From positions 186,001-250,000 of the forward strand of contig NZ_BNAR01000002.1 in NCBI RefSeq assembly GCF_014653695.1: a stretch of DNA of 64,000 nucleotides. The letters run 5' to 3'. This document shows positions 35,113 through 43,025 of this stretch, one piece after another. Within the stretch, counting starts at the first letter, position 1, and the number at the start of each line of letters is the position of its first letter. The translations under genes and the position numbers were made by a program. This DNA is from Lentzea cavernae (GTDB taxonomy: Bacteria; Actinomycetota; Actinomycetes; Mycobacteriales; Pseudonocardiaceae). Under the pieces are notes generated by a model, which did no database searches, was not told where the DNA came from, and worked only from the letters and a program-made list of their open reading frames with translations.

Positions 35113-36429
35113 ATGGCGACAACAACGCAGTTACGCCGTGCCGTTACGTCCAGCTTCCTCGGCAGTGTGATCGAGTACTACGACTTCCTGCTCTACGCCA
35201 CCGCTTCCGCCATCGTGTTCAACAAGGTCTTCTTCTCCTCGCTGGACCCGCTGGTCGGCACCCTCGCGAGCTTCGGCACGTTCGCCACCGGCTACCTCGC
35301 CCGGCCGATCGGCGGAATCCTCTTCGGACACTTCGGCGACCTGCTGGGGCGCAAGAAGATGCTCGTCCTGACCATGACTCTCATGGGCGTGGCGAGCTTC
35401 CTGATCGGCCTGCTGCCCACCTACGCCCAGATCGGCTGGCTCGCCCCTGCCGGACTGGTCCTGCTGCGGGTGGTGCAGGGCATCTCGGTCGGCGGCGAGT
35501 GGGGCGGCGCCGTGCTGATGTCGGCCGAGCACGCCACCTCCCGGCGCGGGTTGTGGGCGAGCTTCACCAACGCGGGCGCGCCGTGCGGCATGGTGCTGTC
35601 GACCGCCGCCCTGACCGGCACGGCCGCGCTGGTCGGCGAGCAGGCGTTCCTCGACTGGGGCTGGCGGGTGCCGTTCCTGCTCAGCGTGGTGCTGCTCGGC
35701 ATCGGCCTGTTCGTGCGGATGAAGGTCGAGGAGACGCCGGTCTTCAAGGCCGAGCGCAAGCCGGGCTCCATGCCGTTGCTCGACGTGCTGCGCAACCACC
35801 CGCGCACGCTCGCGCTGGGCATCGGTGTCGGCCTCTCGGCGTTCGTCGCGCAGTCGACCCTGACGACGTTCGTGCTGGCGTACGGCGTGCAGGCGGGCGA
35901 GAGCAGGCAGATGATCCTCAACGCGCTGACCCTGTCGTCGGCGCTCGCCGTGCTCGGCATCCTCGGCTGGTCGGCGGCCTCGGACCGGTTCGGGCGCAGG
36001 CCCGTCGTGCTCGTCGGAGCCGTGCTCATGGCGATCTTCGGCTTCACGCTGTTCCCGTTGGTGGACAACGGCTATGTGGTCATCGCCCTGATCCTCGGCC
36101 AGGCCGTCATCCACCCGATGATGTACGGGCCGCTCGCCGCCCTCTACAGCGAGCTGTTCAACACCGGCAGCCGCTACACCGGCGCCTCCCTCGGCTACCA
36201 GCTCGCGGGCCTGGGCGCGGGCCTCGCGCCGTTGCTCTTCGCGCAGGTGCAGAGGTCGGCCGGCACGGGCGCGATCCCGTTCATCCTCGCGGCCTTCTGC
36301 CTGCTCACCGTCGTGTGCACGGTGATCCTCCGGGAGACCAGCCGGACCAGCCTGACAGGAGACAGGAATGCGGAACTCGGGGCTGGGCAGCTGGCCGCAT
36401 CGCCGCGCACGCATGGCGCCGACGCGTAA
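35113..36429 (+). CDS. MHS-family MFS transporter (metabolite:proton symporter)
   Basis: 438 residues. SSFLGSVIEYYDFLLYATASAIVFNKVFF, ARPIGGILFGHFGDLLGRKKML and RVVQGISVGGEWGGAVLMSAEH are the metabolite:H+ symporter signatures, and twelve helices can be counted. Related proteins take up shikimate, protocatechuate, ketoglutarate or other small acids. It starts ten bases after the MaoC gene, so it is likely the importer for the operon's substrate. Its last 62 bases are shared with the ligase gene. Confidence 0.87.
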   Translation: MATTTQLRRAVTSSFLGSVIEYYDFLLYATASAIVFNKVFFSSLDPLVGTLASFGTFATGYLARPIGGILFGHFGDLLGRKKMLVLTMTLMGVASFLIGLLPTYAQIGWLAPAGLVLLRVVQGISVGGEWGGAVLMSAEHATSRRGLWASFTNAGAPCGMVLSTAALTGTAALVGEQAFLDWGWRVPFLLSVVLLGIGLFVRMKVEETPVFKAERKPGSMPLLDVLRNHPRTLALGIGVGLSAFVAQSTLTTFVLAYGVQAGESRQMILNALTLSSALAVLGILGWSAASDRFGRRPVVLVGAVLMAIFGFTLFPLVDNGYVVIALILGQAVIHPMMYGPLAALYSELFNTGSRYTGASLGYQLAGLGAGLAPLLFAQVQRSAGTGAIPFILAAFCLLTVVCTVILRETSRTSLTGDRNAELGAGQLAASPRTHGADA

Positions 36430-37804
36430 AGCGTTCACCTGCAACGGAATCTCCACGACGTACGGCGAGCTGGCCGTCCGCACGACCCGGCTCGCGTGGC
36501 GGTTGCGCGAGCTCGGCGTGCGGCGCGGTGACCGGGTCGCGTACCTCGGCCAGAACCACCCGTCGTTCGCCGAGACCATGTTCGCCGCCCACCAGCTGGG
36601 CGCGGTCTTCGTGCCGCTGAACTTCCGGCTCACCCCGGCGGAGATCAACTACCAGCTGGCGGACTCCGGCGCGCACGTGCTGGTGCACGCGCCTTCGCAC
36701 GCCGTCGAACACCCGCGGGCGGTGTCGCTCTCGACCTACGAGGAGTGGCTCCTCGACGCGTCCGACGAGCCGTTGGACGAGCCGGTCGCCCTTGAGGACC
36801 CCGCCCTGATCCTCTACACCTCCGGCACCACCGGCAGGCCCAAGGGCGCGGTCCTGAGCCACGCCAACCTGCTGTGGAACACCTTCAACCTGCTGATCGG
36901 CGTCGACATCGCGTCCGACGAGGTCGCCCTGATCTCGGCGCCGCTGTTCCACGTCGCCGCGCTCGCCCAGACGCTGCTGCCCACCTTCATCAAGGGCGGG
37001 CACAGCGTGATCACCCCGGGCTGGGACGTCACCACGTGCGTGTCGTTGATCGAGACGCACCGCGTGACGTGGATGTTCGGCGTGTCCACGATGTTCGCCG
37101 ACCTGGCCTCGTCCTCGCAGTGGCACACCGCGGACCTGTCGTCGTTGCGCGTGCTGCTGTGCGGTGGCGCGGCGGTGCCGGACGCGGTGATCCGCGCCTA
37201 CCAGGACCGGGGCCTGGTGTTCTGCCAGGGTTACGGCCTCACCGAGACCGCGCCGGGCGCCACGTTCCTCGAAGCCGCCGACAGCGTGAGCAGGGCGGGT
37301 TCGGCCGGGCCGTGCGTGTTCTTCGGCGACCTGAGGCTCGCCGACACCGGCGAGGTCGAGGTGCAGGGCCCGAACGTCACCCCGGGCTACTGGAACGACC
37401 CGGTCGCCACCGCGGCCGCGTTCACCGAGGACGGGTGGTTCCGCACCGGCGACATCGGGCGGCTCGACGACGGGCACCTGTACGTCCTCGACCGCCTGAA
37501 GGACATGTACATCTCCGGCGGCGAGAACGTCTACCCGGCCGAGGTGGAGAACGCGATCACCTCGCACCCGGACGTGGCCGAGGTGGCCGTCGTCGGGGTG
37601 CCGGACCAGCGCTGGGGCGAGGTCGGCCGGGCGTTCGTGCGGCCGCGCGACGGTGCCGCGGTCGACGCGGCCGGGTTGCGGGAGTTCCTGGTGCCACGCC
37701 TGGCGAAGTACAAGATCCCCGTGCACGTCGAGGTGGTCGCCGAACTGCCTCGCACGGGCTCGGGGAAGGTCCTCAAGCCCGCGCTGCGCCGGTTGCCGTT
37801 GTGA
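36368..37804 (+). CDS. AMP-forming acyl-CoA ligase
   Basis: 478 residues from the ATG at 36368, which has AGGAG six bases before it and lies 62 bases inside the MHS gene. ANL-superfamily motifs: P-loop LYTSGTTGRPKGAVLSH, GYGLTETAPG, hinge region FRTGDIGRLDDGHLYVLDRLKDMYISGGENVYPAEVE and C-terminal PRTGSGKVLKPALR with the catalytic Lys. It activates a carboxylic acid to its CoA thioester and so starts the pathway. The substrate is unknown. It overlaps the convergent TetR gene by 32 bases. Confidence 0.9.
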   Translation: MRNSGLGSWPHRRARMAPTRKAFTCNGISTTYGELAVRTTRLAWRLRELGVRRGDRVAYLGQNHPSFAETMFAAHQLGAVFVPLNFRLTPAEINYQLADSGAHVLVHAPSHAVEHPRAVSLSTYEEWLLDASDEPLDEPVALEDPALILYTSGTTGRPKGAVLSHANLLWNTFNLLIGVDIASDEVALISAPLFHVAALAQTLLPTFIKGGHSVITPGWDVTTCVSLIETHRVTWMFGVSTMFADLASSSQWHTADLSSLRVLLCGGAAVPDAVIRAYQDRGLVFCQGYGLTETAPGATFLEAADSVSRAGSAGPCVFFGDLRLADTGEVEVQGPNVTPGYWNDPVATAAAFTEDGWFRTGDIGRLDDGHLYVLDRLKDMYISGGENVYPAEVENAITSHPDVAEVAVVGVPDQRWGEVGRAFVRPRDGAAVDAAGLREFLVPRLAKYKIPVHVEVVAELPRTGSGKVLKPALRRLPL

Positions 37805-38405
37805 CCGCGTGGCGGGCCAGGACCGTCTGGACCGCCTCGTCCACCGAGTGGGCCAGGGCCTTCTCGGTGGGCGCCCAGTTCACCAGCAGCATCCGGGGCC
37901 AGAACGCGAAGTTCGAGATCATGCCGAGGAACTGCGTGGCGGTGAGGACCGGGTCGTCCACGCGCAGCGTGCCGGCGGCGTGCTCGGTGGCGAGGTAGTC
38001 GCGGACGGAGTCGAAGAACGGCTGCTTGCCCAGCCTGAACTGCGTCTGGCCGAGCTCGGGGAAGCGCGGCGCCTCGGCGATGACGATGCGGAACAACGCG
38101 ACCATGCCCGGCCGCGTCAGCAGCGCCACGTACCGGTTGCCGAGCGCCGTCAGCCCCTTCGCCGGATCACCGGGCTGCGGCGTGAGCGCGCCCTCCTCCG
38201 TGCGCCAGTAGTCCGTGACGATCGCGTCGAACAGCTCCGCCTTCGTCGGGAACTGCTTGAACAGCGTCGCCTTCGACACCCCGGCCGCGTCGGCGATGCG
38301 CGCGAGCGACGTCTTGTCGTACCCGGACTCCAGGAACAGCCCGGTGGCGGCGTCGACGATCGCCGTCCGCTTCTGCTCCGCCATGCGCTCGTGGTAGGTC
38401 GGCAC
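37773..38405 (-). CDS. TetR-family repressor
   Basis: 210 residues. The helix-turn-helix is KRTAIVDAATGLFLESGYDKTSLARIADAAGVSKATLFKQFPTKAELFDAIV. The C-terminal domain resembles the AefR-like branch. It is divergent from the SDR gene at 38502, and two 20-bp palindromic operators lie in the intervening DNA, one nearer each gene, so it should repress both. Confidence 0.87.
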   Translation of the reverse strand: MPTYHERMAEQKRTAIVDAATGLFLESGYDKTSLARIADAAGVSKATLFKQFPTKAELFDAIVTDYWRTEEGALTPQPGDPAKGLTALGNRYVALLTRPGMVALFRIVIAEAPRFPELGQTQFRLGKQPFFDSVRDYLATEHAAGTLRVDDPVLTATQFLGMISNFAFWPRMLLVNWAPTEKALAHSVDEAVQTVLARHAVTTATGAARA

Positions 38406-38423
38406 GCCCCCAGTATGCCATGA

Positions 38424-38488
38424 GGTGAGTTACTTGACTCACCATCTACCTCGTGCCTACTGTTCCGAGGTGAGTCACTCAACTCACC
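38424..38488. promoter_or_regulatory. Two TetR operators in the divergent intergenic region
   Basis: GGTGAGT-N6-ACTCACC occurs at 38424-38443 and again at 38469-38488, 45 bases apart centre to centre. Both copies keep all seven bases of each arm. The first is 19 bases from the TetR start and the second 14 bases from the SDR start. Confidence 0.8.
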
Positions 38489-38501
38489 ACTGGAGGACAC
38501 G

Positions 38502-39260
38502 ATGGGACGCTTCGACGGACGAACGGTGCTGGTCACTGGCGCGACGAGCGGGATGGGCGCGAGCCACGTGCGCGGCTTCCACGCCGAGGGAGCACAGGTC
38601 GTGATCGCCGCGCGGAACCTGGAGGCGGGCACCGCGTTCGCGGCGGAACTGGGCTCGCGGGCGTCCGCCGTGCGGCTCGACGTGACGTCCGAGACGGACT
38701 GGATCGCGGCACTGGAGGCGGCCGGACCGATCTCGGTGCTGGTCAACAACGCGGGCGCCCAGCACCCCGCCGCGTTGATCGAGGACACCGCGCTGCAGGT
38801 CTGGGAACGGACGCTGGCGGTGAACCTGACCGGGCAGTTCCTCGGCATCAAGCACGCCGCTCCGTCGTTGCGGCAGGCCGGCGGCGGGTCGATCGTGAAC
38901 ATCGCCTCGACCATGGGCAACGTCGGCCAGGCCTATTACGCGCCTTACGTGGCGAGCAAGTGGGCGTTGCGCGGGCTCACCAGGACCGCCGCGCTGGAAC
39001 TCGGCCGCGACGGCATCCGTGTGAACTCGGTCCACCCCGGTGTCGTGGCGACGCCGCTGATCACCGAGCCGGTGGCCGACGGCCAGCCCGCGATCGGCGA
39101 CCTCTACTCCCCCGCCCCGTTCGCCGTGCCGCGGCTGGGCACGCCGGAGGAGGTCACCGCGCTGGTCCTGCACCTGGCCTCCGACGACGGCGCGTTCGCG
39201 ACCGGGGCGGAGTTCGTGCTGGACGGCGGTCTGCTGCTCGGTCCGGCGCTAGCGGCCTAG
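38502..39260 (+). CDS. Short-chain dehydrogenase (3-oxoacyl-ACP-reductase-like)
   Basis: 252 residues with GGAGG before the ATG. TVLVTGATSGMGASHVRGF, LVNNAGAQH, VNIASTMGN (Ser), YYAPYVASKWAL (Tyr, Lys) and the C-terminal FATGAEFVLDGGLLLG are classical SDR features. Substrate unknown. It is repressed by the divergent TetR protein; the 3' end overlaps the convergent SARP regulator by 12 bases. Confidence 0.87.
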   Translation: MGRFDGRTVLVTGATSGMGASHVRGFHAEGAQVVIAARNLEAGTAFAAELGSRASAVRLDVTSETDWIAALEAAGPISVLVNNAGAQHPAALIEDTALQVWERTLAVNLTGQFLGIKHAAPSLRQAGGGSIVNIASTMGNVGQAYYAPYVASKWALRGLTRTAALELGRDGIRVNSVHPGVVATPLITEPVADGQPAIGDLYSPAPFAVPRLGTPEEVTALVLHLASDDGAFATGAEFVLDGGLLLGPALAA

Positions 39261-42062
39261 GTAGTCGCTCACCGGGCCGAACGTGAACAACCCGGTGCCG
39301 GCGACGAGCTCGTCCCTGGCGGGCAACAACAACCCGCGGGCGCGCTCCCGCAGTTCGTCGTCCTGCAGGCGCTCGGCCGCCATCGCCAGCAGGCACGCCC
39401 TGACCTCCGCGAGGAGGTCGGCGGGTCCCGGCGGCAGAGCCCGCGCGGCGGCCAGCGCCTCGTCGTGCGGCAACGCCAGCGGGCGAACCCACTGCAGGTG
39501 CGGGCCCCAGTCGTCGTTCAGGTCCACTGTGGACGGACCGTGCAGGCTCAGCAGGGCCAACGGGAGCAGTCCGCGTTCCATGCCCCACATGCCGGTGCCC
39601 TTGACGCGCTCGGCCGCCGCCCGGTAGGCGCGGTCGGCCTCGGCGACCTGGCCGGAGGCCGCGAGCTTCAGCGCCGCGTACCAGTCGGTGAAGACGCTGA
39701 CCAGCGGCAGGTCGTGGCGCCGGGCCACCGCGTCGGCGGCGGCCGCGTGCCGGTCCGCCGTGTCGAAGTCGGCCAGCGCGGAGCAGGCCTGGACGAGGAT
39801 CAGGTGCCCCAGCACCTCGTGGGTCACGAGACGGCCGGTCGCGACCTCGAGGAGCTCCCGGCCGATCGCGGCGCGTTCCGGGGCCAGTCCGGTGCGGTGG
39901 AAGGTGTGCATGAAGCGGGCGTTCAGCGCGAACGCCCGCAGTTCGGGGTCGCCGAGGTCGTTCGCGACAGCCTCGGCCTCCCGTGCCTGCGCGAGGCGGG
40001 CGCCGGTGCCGCGGTCCTCCATCGCGATCGTGGCGAGCAGACGGGCCCTGGTGGCGGTGGGACCGGGGAAGGCGGCCAGCGCGTGTTCGGCGGCCCGCAC
40101 CAGTTCGGCGGAGTGGGCCGGGTCGTCGTTCGTCGTCCAGATGCCGGGAACGTCGAACGACCCGATCACCTCGGCCACCTCGTGCGGACCACCGGCGAGC
40201 CGCAACGCCGCCGACCTCCGTTCGCGCGCCGCCTCCAGGTCCCCGCTCACCGCCAGAGCCCTGACCAGTCCGGTCATCAGGTCGAGCCGCTCCGAACCGG
40301 CCGCGATCGCGGCCCTCCACAGGCGCACGGCCTCTCGTGGCGACCGCGTCTGCGCCGCCGCCTCGGCCAGTGCCCGCACCGCCGCGGCACTCCGCGTTCC
40401 CGCCAGCGCGTGGTGGTGCGCGAGCGTCTGAACGTCACCGGGGGGCAGCGCCTCCGCCACCGCCGCGTGCCAGCGAGCGCGTCTGGTCAACGACACGTCC
40501 TCGTAAAGCGTGTCGCGCACCAACGCGTGCGTGAACCGGGCGTGTCCGGGCGCCACCTCCACCACGAACCCCGCCTCGATCGCGAGGTCCAGCGCGTCGA
40601 GAACGTCGTGACCCGCCAGTGCGGCCAGCAGGTCCACGTCGACGTCCCTGCCCAGCACGGACGCCTGGTGCAGCACGGTCCGCGCCTCGGCCGGCAACCG
40701 CGCGAGGCGGTGCCGGAGCACGTCCCGCACCCCGGCCGGGACGCCCAGCGACCCCTCCGCCGCCAGCAACCGCGCGAGTTCCTTGACGTAGAACGGGTTG
40801 CCGCCGCTGCGCTCGTGGATCGCCCGCGCGTCGGCTGCGCCGACGAGTGCGGCGACGGCTTCCTCGTCCAGGCCGGCGAGTGCGACGCGAACAGGTTCCG
40901 CGCGCGCCAACGCCTCCAGCGGCACGGCGGTGCGCGAGGTGGCCACGATCAGCACGCGGCCCGAGAGCCTGGCCGTGGTGAAGGCGGCCAGCACGGCCAA
41001 GGTCTCCTCATCGGCCTGGTGCAGGTCGTCCAGCACCACCAGCACCGGTGCCGCCGACTCCACGGCGGCCACCACCGCGCGGCGCAGGTGGAACCGGTCG
41101 GTGGTGGTCAGCTCCTCCCTCAGCGCCTCCACGACCTGCTGCCACGGCCACGCCACCGGCGCGTCCTCCGGGCAGCGCGCCCAGACCGTCCTCCACCCCT
41201 TCGCGCCGAGCACGGCGGTGAACGCCTCGGCCAGCGCGGTCTTGCCGATGCCCGCCTCGCCGGTCACCAGAGCGATGCCCAGTCCGGCGGCCGGCACGGC
41301 GGTGTCCAGGGCGGCCAGCTCCACGGACCTTCCCACCAGCGACGACTCCGGCGCGGGTGTGAGGCGGGGCGACTGGGCGAGGATGTCGGACTCCAGCGCG
41401 CGGAGTTCCGGACCTGGATCCACACCGAGGTCCTCGACGAGCGCGTTCCGTGCGGCGCGCACCGCCTCCAGCGCGTCGCCCTGCCGGCCTTCGCGGTACA
41501 ACGCCAGCGCGAGCAGGCTCCACGCCTTCTCCCGCCACGGGTGGTCGGCCAGGTGGGCCCGCAGGTCGGCGACGACTTCGGCCGCACGTCCGAGCGCCAG
41601 TGCGGCCTCCGCCCTGCGTTCGACCGCCACCAGCCGCAACTCCTCCAGGCGGTCGATCTCCGCCCGCGCCCAGTGCTCGTCGGCGAACTCGGCGTAGGCG
41701 GGTCCGCGCCACAACGCCAGCGCACCGTCCAGCACGGACAGGTCGCCGCCGAGCACCTCCTCGAACCGCCAGGCGTCCACGTCCTCCGCGAGCAGCGCGT
41801 ACCCCGTGCCCTCGGTCACCAGCAGCGAGGAAGGGGTCCTGGGTGGGCGATCGGGTTCGAGGGCCTTGCGCAGCGCGCCGACGAACGTCTGCACCGTGCC
41901 GAGTGCGCCGTCCGGCGGGTCCTCCCACAGGTCGGCGACGAGCGTGCGCACCGGGACGACCCGGCGCCGGGCGACCAGCAGGCGAGCCAGCACGGCGCGT
42001 TGCCTGGGCCCGCCGAGACGGGCGGAACCGGCGGTCAGGGGGCCCAGCACCCCGAACGTCAC
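39249..42062 (-). CDS. SARP/BTAD-type ATPase transcriptional regulator
   Basis: 937 residues from the GTG at 42062. An OmpR-like winged helix (about 1-92: VTFGVLGPL...GPRQRAVLARLLV...LVADLWEDPPDGALGTVQTFVGALRKAL), a bacterial transcriptional activation domain (about 95-235), an AAA ATPase (Walker A GEAGIGKTAL at 268; Walker B LVVLDDLHQAD near 345) and a C-terminal TPR-like helical region. Full-length AfsR-type activators often govern secondary metabolism, but no biosynthetic cluster is adjacent. Divergent from the alpha/beta hydrolase at 42119. Confidence 0.87.
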   Translation of the reverse strand: MTFGVLGPLTAGSARLGGPRQRAVLARLLVARRRVVPVRTLVADLWEDPPDGALGTVQTFVGALRKALEPDRPPRTPSSLLVTEGTGYALLAEDVDAWRFEEVLGGDLSVLDGALALWRGPAYAEFADEHWARAEIDRLEELRLVAVERRAEAALALGRAAEVVADLRAHLADHPWREKAWSLLALALYREGRQGDALEAVRAARNALVEDLGVDPGPELRALESDILAQSPRLTPAPESSLVGRSVELAALDTAVPAAGLGIALVTGEAGIGKTALAEAFTAVLGAKGWRTVWARCPEDAPVAWPWQQVVEALREELTTTDRFHLRRAVVAAVESAAPVLVVLDDLHQADEETLAVLAAFTTARLSGRVLIVATSRTAVPLEALARAEPVRVALAGLDEEAVAALVGAADARAIHERSGGNPFYVKELARLLAAEGSLGVPAGVRDVLRHRLARLPAEARTVLHQASVLGRDVDVDLLAALAGHDVLDALDLAIEAGFVVEVAPGHARFTHALVRDTLYEDVSLTRRARWHAAVAEALPPGDVQTLAHHHALAGTRSAAAVRALAEAAAQTRSPREAVRLWRAAIAAGSERLDLMTGLVRALAVSGDLEAARERRSAALRLAGGPHEVAEVIGSFDVPGIWTTNDDPAHSAELVRAAEHALAAFPGPTATRARLLATIAMEDRGTGARLAQAREAEAVANDLGDPELRAFALNARFMHTFHRTGLAPERAAIGRELLEVATGRLVTHEVLGHLILVQACSALADFDTADRHAAAADAVARRHDLPLVSVFTDWYAALKLAASGQVAEADRAYRAAAERVKGTGMWGMERGLLPLALLSLHGPSTVDLNDDWGPHLQWVRPLALPHDEALAAARALPPGPADLLAEVRACLLAMAAERLQDDELRERARGLLLPARDELVAGTGLFTFGPVSDYLGR

Positions 42063-42118
42063 CACCCGCTGACCCCGGCGCTGATCCGTTGCTGATCGGG
42101 CACCCGCACAGTGGCCTC

Positions 42119-42982
42119 GTGAACCACTCCGCATTCGACCACCAGCGCGTTCAGGTCTCCGAGGGCATCGAGCTGAACGTGGCCACGACCGGTCACGGCA
42201 GCCCCGTGGTGCTGCTGCACGGCTTCCCGCAGACCCATCTCATGTGGCGGCACGTCGCCGCCGACCTGGCCAACGACCACACCGTGATCATGCCCGACCT
42301 GCGCGGCTACGGCGACAGCGACAAGCCCGCCGACACCGGCCTCACCTACGCCAAGCGCACGATGGCCGCCGACGTCGTCGAGGTCGCCCGCGCGCTCGGG
42401 CACGACACGTTCGCCCTGGCGGGCCACGACCGGGGTGCGCTCGTGGCGTTCCGCACCGGTCTCGACCACCCCCGGCACGTCACGCACCTCGCGTCGCTCG
42501 ACGTCCTGCCGACGCTCGACATGTGGGACGTGATGCGCGGGACGTCCGCCGCGGTCGGCTTCCACCTGTTCCTGATGGCCCAGCCGCCGGGCCTCGCCGA
42601 GCAGATGATCGGCGCGACCCCGGACGCCTTCTTCGGCCACTTCCTCGACATCTGGAGCCAGAAACCGTTCCCCGGGGACGTCCGCGCCGAGTACCTGCGC
42701 GCCTCACGGGAGGCCGTCACGTCGATCGTCGCGGACTACCGGGCGTCGGCGACGATCGACGTCGAGCACGACACGGCGGACAAGAACGCGGGCACCCAGC
42801 TGGAGATGCCGGTCACCGTGCTGCAGCAGGACTGGGGCGCGGCGCTCGGCTTCGACGCGCGGAGCCTCTGGGAGGCCTGGGCTCCCGATCTCGACCACCG
42901 CACCGTCTCGTGTGGACACTTCATGGCCGAGGAGGCGCCGGACGTCGTCGCGGCGGCGATCCGCGACCTGCTCAAGCGCTGA
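42119..42982 (+). CDS. Alpha/beta hydrolase of the haloacetate dehalogenase / epoxide hydrolase group
   Basis: 287 residues from the GTG at 42119. VVLLHGFPQTHLMWRHV, MPDLRGYGDSDKP, the nucleophile elbow AGHDRGALVAFR with Asp nucleophile, and a C-terminal CGHFMAEEAP supply the triad. The sequence follows fluoroacetate dehalogenases, but the second substrate arginine (DRGxR) is Leu and the halide-site Trp after the cap His is Leu. A true haloacetate dehalogenase role is therefore doubtful; an epoxide or ester substrate is as likely. Confidence 0.8.
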   Translation: MNHSAFDHQRVQVSEGIELNVATTGHGSPVVLLHGFPQTHLMWRHVAADLANDHTVIMPDLRGYGDSDKPADTGLTYAKRTMAADVVEVARALGHDTFALAGHDRGALVAFRTGLDHPRHVTHLASLDVLPTLDMWDVMRGTSAAVGFHLFLMAQPPGLAEQMIGATPDAFFGHFLDIWSQKPFPGDVRAEYLRASREAVTSIVADYRASATIDVEHDTADKNAGTQLEMPVTVLQQDWGAALGFDARSLWEAWAPDLDHRTVSCGHFMAEEAPDVVAAAIRDLLKR

Positions 42983-42987
42983 TCACC

Positions 42988-43020
42988 CGAAGGCCGGGGC
43001 GTTCGCCGCCCCGGCCTTCG
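42988..43020. terminator. Bidirectional hairpin before the lyase gene end
   Basis: A perfect 14-bp inverted repeat with arm CGAAGGCCGGGGCG (42988-43001) and complement at 43007-43020, loop TTCGC, between convergent genes. Confidence 0.8.
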
Positions 43021-43025
43021 AGCCG

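Noticed and set aside
39249..42062. Pathway-specific activator of an antibiotic cluster
   Set aside because: The domain plan fits SARP activators, but no PKS, NRPS, terpene or other biosynthetic genes lie near it.
42119..42982. Firm naming as fluoroacetate dehalogenase
   Set aside because: Two substrate/halide-site residues are changed, so only a family-level name is justified.
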